DNA of 64,000 bases from Spinacia oleracea. Taxonomy: Eukaryota > Streptophyta > Magnoliopsida > Caryophyllales > Amaranthaceae. The position numbers and the translations under genes were made by a program. Shown here piece after piece: positions 59,801 to 64,000 of the stretch; position 1 is the first letter of the stretch, and each line of letters starts with the position of its first letter. Location: positions 9,676,952 to 9,740,951 of the forward strand of contig NC_079491.1 in the NCBI RefSeq assembly GCF_020520425.1, read 5' to 3'. Below the pieces are notes generated by a model that saw nothing but the letters and a program-made list of their open reading frames with translations, was not told the DNA's origin and searched no databases.

Positions 59801-61568
59801 GGAAAAATTACGGCTCGACACGAGCACAAAATCATCGGTCGGGCTTGAGCCGCATTTTTTTTGGGAAAATGCATGACACCTAACGACAAAGCACACCAAA
59901 TTGAGTAAAATCCCCAATCTAAAGCACAACCCGACCAACATGAAAAAGCACGACAAGGCCCGACCCGATCCGAACCGACAAAGCATTCTGAATTGAGGGA
60001 AATGGCTTAGACACGACAGCCCGGCACGATGCACATGGGTCTAGGTCGTACCATGGGCCGCTTTTTAAAACATCAACATGGCCCGACCCAAGCCGGCTTG
60101 ACGTGGGGTGGGCCCGTTCAAGCCCACGGACCCCCTGTGCTCAACTTGAAGCCCAACCCGGCCCACAATTATCTTTATGTTAGGATTGGAGTTATAGATG
60201 GTGTATTTGAAACTCTCTTGGCTCTCTAGACCCTGCCTCATATGTAAGTGTAGCTAACAATTACTACCTCCGTTTCTGAAAGTTCTTTACGTTTTAAAAA
60301 ATGTGTCCAAAGTATGAAAGCTTTGACCATTAATTACCACTATTATATACATCAAACTTTACATATAAGATTTTGTTAGATTAGTCTCGGTATGCATTTT
60401 CAGAATATCAACTTTTTATAATTTTTTCACATACGAAATTAGATATATTCGTGGTTAAATATTACATAGGAGTCCGTGCAAATAGTAACTGTAAATAACG
60501 TTATGAAACGGAGGTAGTATCCATTTAGCCTTATTCTTATGTAACCAAACTCACAACATAATTTTCATACCAATAATACATTTTTCAAACTGTGATCAGG
60601 TTTTAACAGCAGCAATCTGTAACAAGTTCTTCCCAAGGAAACCGAGCAATGCTGTCATGAACATGGAAACAAGCCCTCGTACTAGATCTGCTACCGAGCA
60701 TAGACAAACTTCAACAACAGAAACAACAACAGAAACAACAACAGAAACATCAGAACTTATGTTCCTAAACCAAGCAGTAACAAACAACCCAGTCCATCAA
60801 ACACTAGACTGCACAACAAAACAAGTCGAAGATGTCAAAATAGTAATGAAAACCATCCCAATCTTCGCATCCACAATCATGCTAAACTGTTGCCTTGCTC
60901 AACTCTCCACCTTCTCAGTCCAACAAGCCGCAACAATGAACACAAACATCGGCTCCTTAAAAGTCCCACCCGCCTCCCTCCCTGTATTCCCAGTCGTCTT
61001 CATAATGATCCTCGCACCTCTATACAACCACATCATACTCCCCCTTTCACGAAAACTAACAAAAACCGAAATGGGCATCACTCATCTCCAGAGAATCGGG
61101 ATAGGCCTAATAATGTCCATTGTTGCAATGAATGTTGCAGCATTAGTAGAGATAAAGAGGAAGAAGGTTGCAGCTCAACGAGGTTTATTAGACTCGTCTG
61201 AGCCATTACCAATTACATTTCTTTGGATCGCGTTACAGTACTTGTTTCTTGGTTCTGCTGATCTTTTTAGTCTTGCAGGGTTGTTGGAGTTTTTCTTTAC
61301 TGAAGCTCCAAGTAGTATGAAATCTTTGTCTACATCTTTTTCATGGGCATCATTAGCAGTTGGGTATTATCTAAGTTCGGTGTTGGTGACAGTGGTTAAT
61401 CGAATCACAGCAGTTTCTGGGCATACCCCTTGGCTTAAAGGAAGCAACCTGAATCATTATCATTTAGAAAGGTTTTATTGGATGATGTGTGTGTTAAGTG
61501 GGATGAACTTCTTGAACTTCCTGTATTGGGCTAGACGGTACAAGTATCGATCCATGAATCAAGGTTAA
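56871..61568 (+). CDS. NPF4: NPF4-type (NRT1/PTR family) membrane transporter
   Basis: Plasma-membrane major-facilitator transporter closest to Arabidopsis NPF4.6 (NRT1.2/AIT1, nitrate and abscisic acid) and NPF4.7; substrate not predictable here. Five exons, 56871-56873 (only the ATG), 57289-57397, 58338-58555, 59049-59492 and 60600-61568, all GT-AG and in phase; 580 residues, the normal length. Reads EEEYGGVSKWEGYVDWRN at the start, then VVEVLENLAYLANASNLV, GGFLSDAYLTTYHV, LFIGLYLVALGVGGIKGSLP, SFFNYY-like TFFNYYVFCLSCGAL, a hydrophilic central loop, then AQLSTFSVQQAATMN and GLLEFFFTEAPSSMKSLSTS in the C half. The usual proton-coupling motif ExxER is ExxEN here (residues 40-44), as in NPF4 relatives from memory. 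The loop has a TTE repeat (about 297-308). Introns 1, 2 and 4 carry transposons. Confidence 0.93.
56929..57241. mobile_element. Probable MITE in NPF4 intron 1
   Basis: Imperfect inverted ends GGCCCTCTTTTGTTTTGATGG and CCGTTAAAGCAAACAGAAC, with GGAAAAC/GTTTTCC motifs throughout. Boundaries approximate. Confidence 0.45.
57491..57608 (+). mobile_element. tRNA-derived SINE in NPF4 intron 2
   Basis: Contains a pol III A box TGGCCTAGTGG (57497-57507) and B box GTTCGAATC (57542-57550) 34 bases apart, a tRNA-unrelated tail, and an A8 end at 57601. It does not fold as a tRNA. No clear target duplication. Confidence 0.72.
59577..60178. mobile_element. GC-rich repeat, GGGCCGGGCC family, copy 3, in NPF4 intron 4
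   Basis: 602 bp from AAAGATGGCACAGGGCC to GGCCCACAATTATCTTTAT, flanked by an exact 8 bp GTTAGGAT at 59569-59576 and 60179-60186, so hAT-like. Inside, a block of about 130 bp containing CGAGCACAAAATCATCGGTC is duplicated in tandem (about 59640-59770 and 59800-59930). Confidence 0.78.
60264..60517. mobile_element. Stowaway-like MITE in NPF4 intron 4
   Basis: Ends CTACCTCCGTTTCTGAAAG and ATGAAACGGAGGTAG with TA on both sides; first subfamily, same orientation as 3882-4139. Confidence 0.88.
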
Positions 61569-62021
61569 TGTATATTTATGATAGATTCGTAGTAGTTAAT
61601 TAGATAAGAGTTCATCCAGGGAAGTTCATGGTGTTGTAGTTAGTTAAGTATAAATGTAATGTAGGAAGAAGTTCTTAATTAAGATAATTTGAGGTATTAT
61701 TTCAAGCATGTTGCCTAACTAGCAAATGAACAAAGAAGTTCTTAAGCATGTCACATTTGACTACCCTTTGTCCCGTGTAGATTCGCCTATGTATGCATGC
61801 ACGGATGTGACTGCCCCTATTTTCAGGTACACACGAATGTATAATAGACATGTTACTACTCCTACAGTCTAGGATCATATCTTATTTGTATAGGTGTACT
61901 CGTATTCTTTCACTTATATGCACTATATTTAAGTCAGTAATTTTACAAGTATTCATTGATCATTGATTTACGAAAATACAAATATGATAATTATGTTGAC
62001 AAGGCATCATATATTAAACAA
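61569..62021. other. NPF4 3' region and spacer
   Basis: Holds the transporter 3' UTR and AT-rich DNA up to the tRNA-Ala gene; nothing else seen. Confidence 0.5.
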
Positions 62022-62094
62022 GGGGATGTAGCTCAGATGGTAGAGCGCTCGCTTAGCATGCGAGAGGTACGGGGATCGATACCCCGCATCTCCA
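62022..62094 (+). tRNA. trnA-AGC: tRNA-Ala (anticodon AGC)
   Basis: Cloverleaf of 73 bases: acceptor GGGGATG/CATCTCC, A box TAGCTCAGATGG, anticodon AGC in CTTAGCATG, B box GGATCGATACC (GATCGATAC variant), discriminator A. A T5 pol III terminator follows at about 62103-62107. The genome has CCA right after the discriminator (62095-62097 CCA), probably by chance. Confidence 0.95.
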
Positions 62095-62419
62095 CCAAAT
62101 TAATTTTTCAAAATTTTGCTTTTTGTGGTGGCAAAAAGAAGAAGAACCCTGAACATAATAAGAAAGATTCATCGAAACTTAAGCTCAAGCTAAATGATTA
62201 ATTATTTATACTTGTATGTTGTTTCTCTAAGCACAAAAAAACACGGTAGTTCCAACGAACCCATAAACTTGTGCAAGTAACCAGGTCGTATACACAATTA
62301 CACACTGTTAACTATCCATTCCACAAACTACTATGATTAACAAAGTAATTTTAAGCAATATGAACAAAGTATGCACAAATTAGTGATCAGAAAACCTTCC
62401 CGGCAATAGGTAATATCTA

Positions 62420-64000
62420 TCATCGTTGCATAGGTTGTGCCTGGAGAAGCCCATCACGAATTTGAGCAGCCACATCACGAACTGCACCAGGTCCATGAGG
62501 AAGGAAGACTGTAGAAGATTTAGATGAAGCTCCAATGTCCTTCATTGTGTCGAAATATTGGGTGATTAAAACCATATCCATGACATCTTTAGCACTCGTT
62601 CCAGGAACATTTTCAGAGAAGCCAAGTACACTGTCTCTTAGACCATCTACAATCGCCTGCCGCTGACGAGCAATACCCAATCCTGACAGGTACTTAGATT
62701 CAGCTTCACCCTCAGCTCTCTTTATCTGTATGATTTTTTCTGCTTCTGCTTTATCAGTGGCTGCCACCCTCATTCTCGCAGCTGAAAAATGGGGGTAAAC
62801 AAAATATAGAACATAAAAAGGATGAGTAGATGTGAAAGTATTAGGAAAAGTTATCAGTAATATTGACTACTTCCTTTTCGTAGCAACCTAACAAGTCTTC
62901 AAGAAGCATCTGCACTTACTGTATATCATAATTGGCTATTGCCAAATGATGCTATACTACCCAAGTACCCAATACCACAGCTACTAAAATGGATAGCTCA
63001 GACTGAAAGAGGGAAAATTACCAGCATTGATCTCATTCATGGCGTGTTTAACATGCTTATCTGGTTCTATATCGACAATGAGTGTTTGAACAATCTCATA
63101 ACCATATGCAGACATTGCCTGTAAGGATAAAGGAGAAATTAGAAGTTGATATCAAAAGCAAAGTTAGACACCAGTTATATACTATATAAGCCAAAAAAAT
63201 ATATATATACTTCCTCTGTTTCTTTTTACTTGCAACACTTTGACTTTCACGCTTGTCAATGCATAACTTGATCAATTAATATCTTTAAGCCAAAAAAACA
63301 TATGTGTTTAACCTTCTCCAGTTCATCCTCCACTGCTCTTGCAATTTCATTCTTTTGCTCAAAAACATCATCCAAATTGAGTTTGGGGACAGTAGCTCGA
63401 ATAACTAGAAAATAAAAAAAGATGGCAAAACTTTTAGTGACATCAATAATTAGAAACTTGGATAGTGATTTTTTATTAAAATAAAGTTAGTTTTATTCTT
63501 TATACCATCAAAAACATAAGCCTGGATCTGAGCTCTTGTATTGCTCAGTTTGTAGAAAGCATCATCCGCCTTATCAGCTAGGGCACGGTACTGTATAGAT
63601 GCAACCACATTGACAAATACATTGTCCTGCAAAAAATGGACCACATTTATACATCATCTTGCAAGTCAATTCTACAGCCAAGTATTGGCATTGAACGGAA
63701 TAGTTGATTGACCATAAACATCTCATCAACTTAAATGCTCGAAACTGATAGAGAATGCAGAAATGGACAGATATAAGCAAAAAGTGAATGCTGAAAGCTT
63801 CTATTCATTGGATACTGAAACTTAGGCCCTCAGCTTACCAAAAATATTTCTTTATCAGCTTGATTGAATGAAGAACTATTGGTCTATTGCACATAAACCA
63901 ACTCAATTTGTGCAAAATTTAAAGCATGTAGTTTTGTCCAATCAAAAGGACTGTGAGATACCAACCTTGGTTTTTGTCTCACATTTCACATCTAATTGTT
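62420..64000 (-). CDS. Hypersensitive-induced response (HIR) protein, band 7/SPFH, C-terminal part
   Basis: Membrane-microdomain protein of the stomatin/prohibitin superfamily; plant HIR proteins oligomerise at the plasma membrane and contribute to resistance signalling and hypersensitive cell death. Five exons are visible on the minus strand: beyond 64000 to 63966, 63626-63506, 63404-63313, 63118-63022 and 62781-62420, all GT-AG in phase. Readable blocks are [50 protein letters not shown], then [35 protein letters not shown], a coiled-coil [20 protein letters not shown], and [20 protein letters not shown] near the end. The N-terminus, including the expected MGN lipid-anchor site, is outside the window. 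Converges tail to tail with the NPF4 gene, as in Arabidopsis At5g62730-At5g62740 (adjacency from memory). Confidence 0.95.
63210..63290. mobile_element. One-ended Stowaway-like fragment in a HIR intron
   Basis: ACTTCCTCTGTTTCTTTTTA and the following gcaacactttgactttcacgc match the left end of the Stowaway-like copies; no right end is present. Confidence 0.5.

Overview
This is a stretch of nuclear DNA from a flowering plant, almost certainly a eudicot. The evidence is genes with many small GT-AG introns, plant-only families (HD-Zip I, NPF, HIR, plastid HPP), cytosolic tRNA genes, and AT-rich spacers full of plant MITEs, a SINE and LTR retrotransposons. I cannot name the species; an Amaranthaceae-like genome (spinach, beet, quinoa group) is only a guess.

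Layout. 1-1116 (+): last exons of an LRR receptor-like kinase. 6215-10258 (+): a five-exon plastid HPP membrane protein, the nitrite transporter family. 10972-27400: a nest of transposons. A Ty3/Gypsy chromovirus carries a small hAT element and a 10.4 kb inverted Copia-type element inside its pol gene. 27567-38284: spacer with a hAT MITE, tRNA-His, a Mutator-like element, Stowaway and CACTA-like MITEs and one doubtful small ORF. 38285-40864 (-): a complete HD-Zip I gene of the HAT5/ATHB-1 type with an upstream ORF in its leader. 45299-48872 (-): a small complete EAF7/MRGBP-type gene with one GC-AG intron. 49095-56029: MITEs and a solo LTR. 56871-61568 (+): a complete five-exon NPF4 (NRT1/PTR) transporter. 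62022-62094: tRNA-Ala. 62420-64000 (-): 3' part of a HIR (band 7/SPFH) gene.

The host genes do not form a pathway, but their order is informative. The kinase, HPP, NPF4 and HIR genes match, from memory, the consecutive Arabidopsis genes At5g62710, At5g62720, At5g62730 and At5g62740. The window therefore looks like an old conserved block stretched by transposons, with the HD-Zip and EAF7 genes lying inside it.

Most unusual signals: (1) a Copia-type element whose pol is decayed beyond function but whose two 1393 bp LTRs are nearly identical, so a defective element appears to have moved recently; (2) at least thirteen exact copies of the 9-mer TACTCCGTA or its complement outside the retrotransposons and none inside them; (3) the HD-Zip uORF; (4) several transposon families with exact target-site duplications readable by eye.
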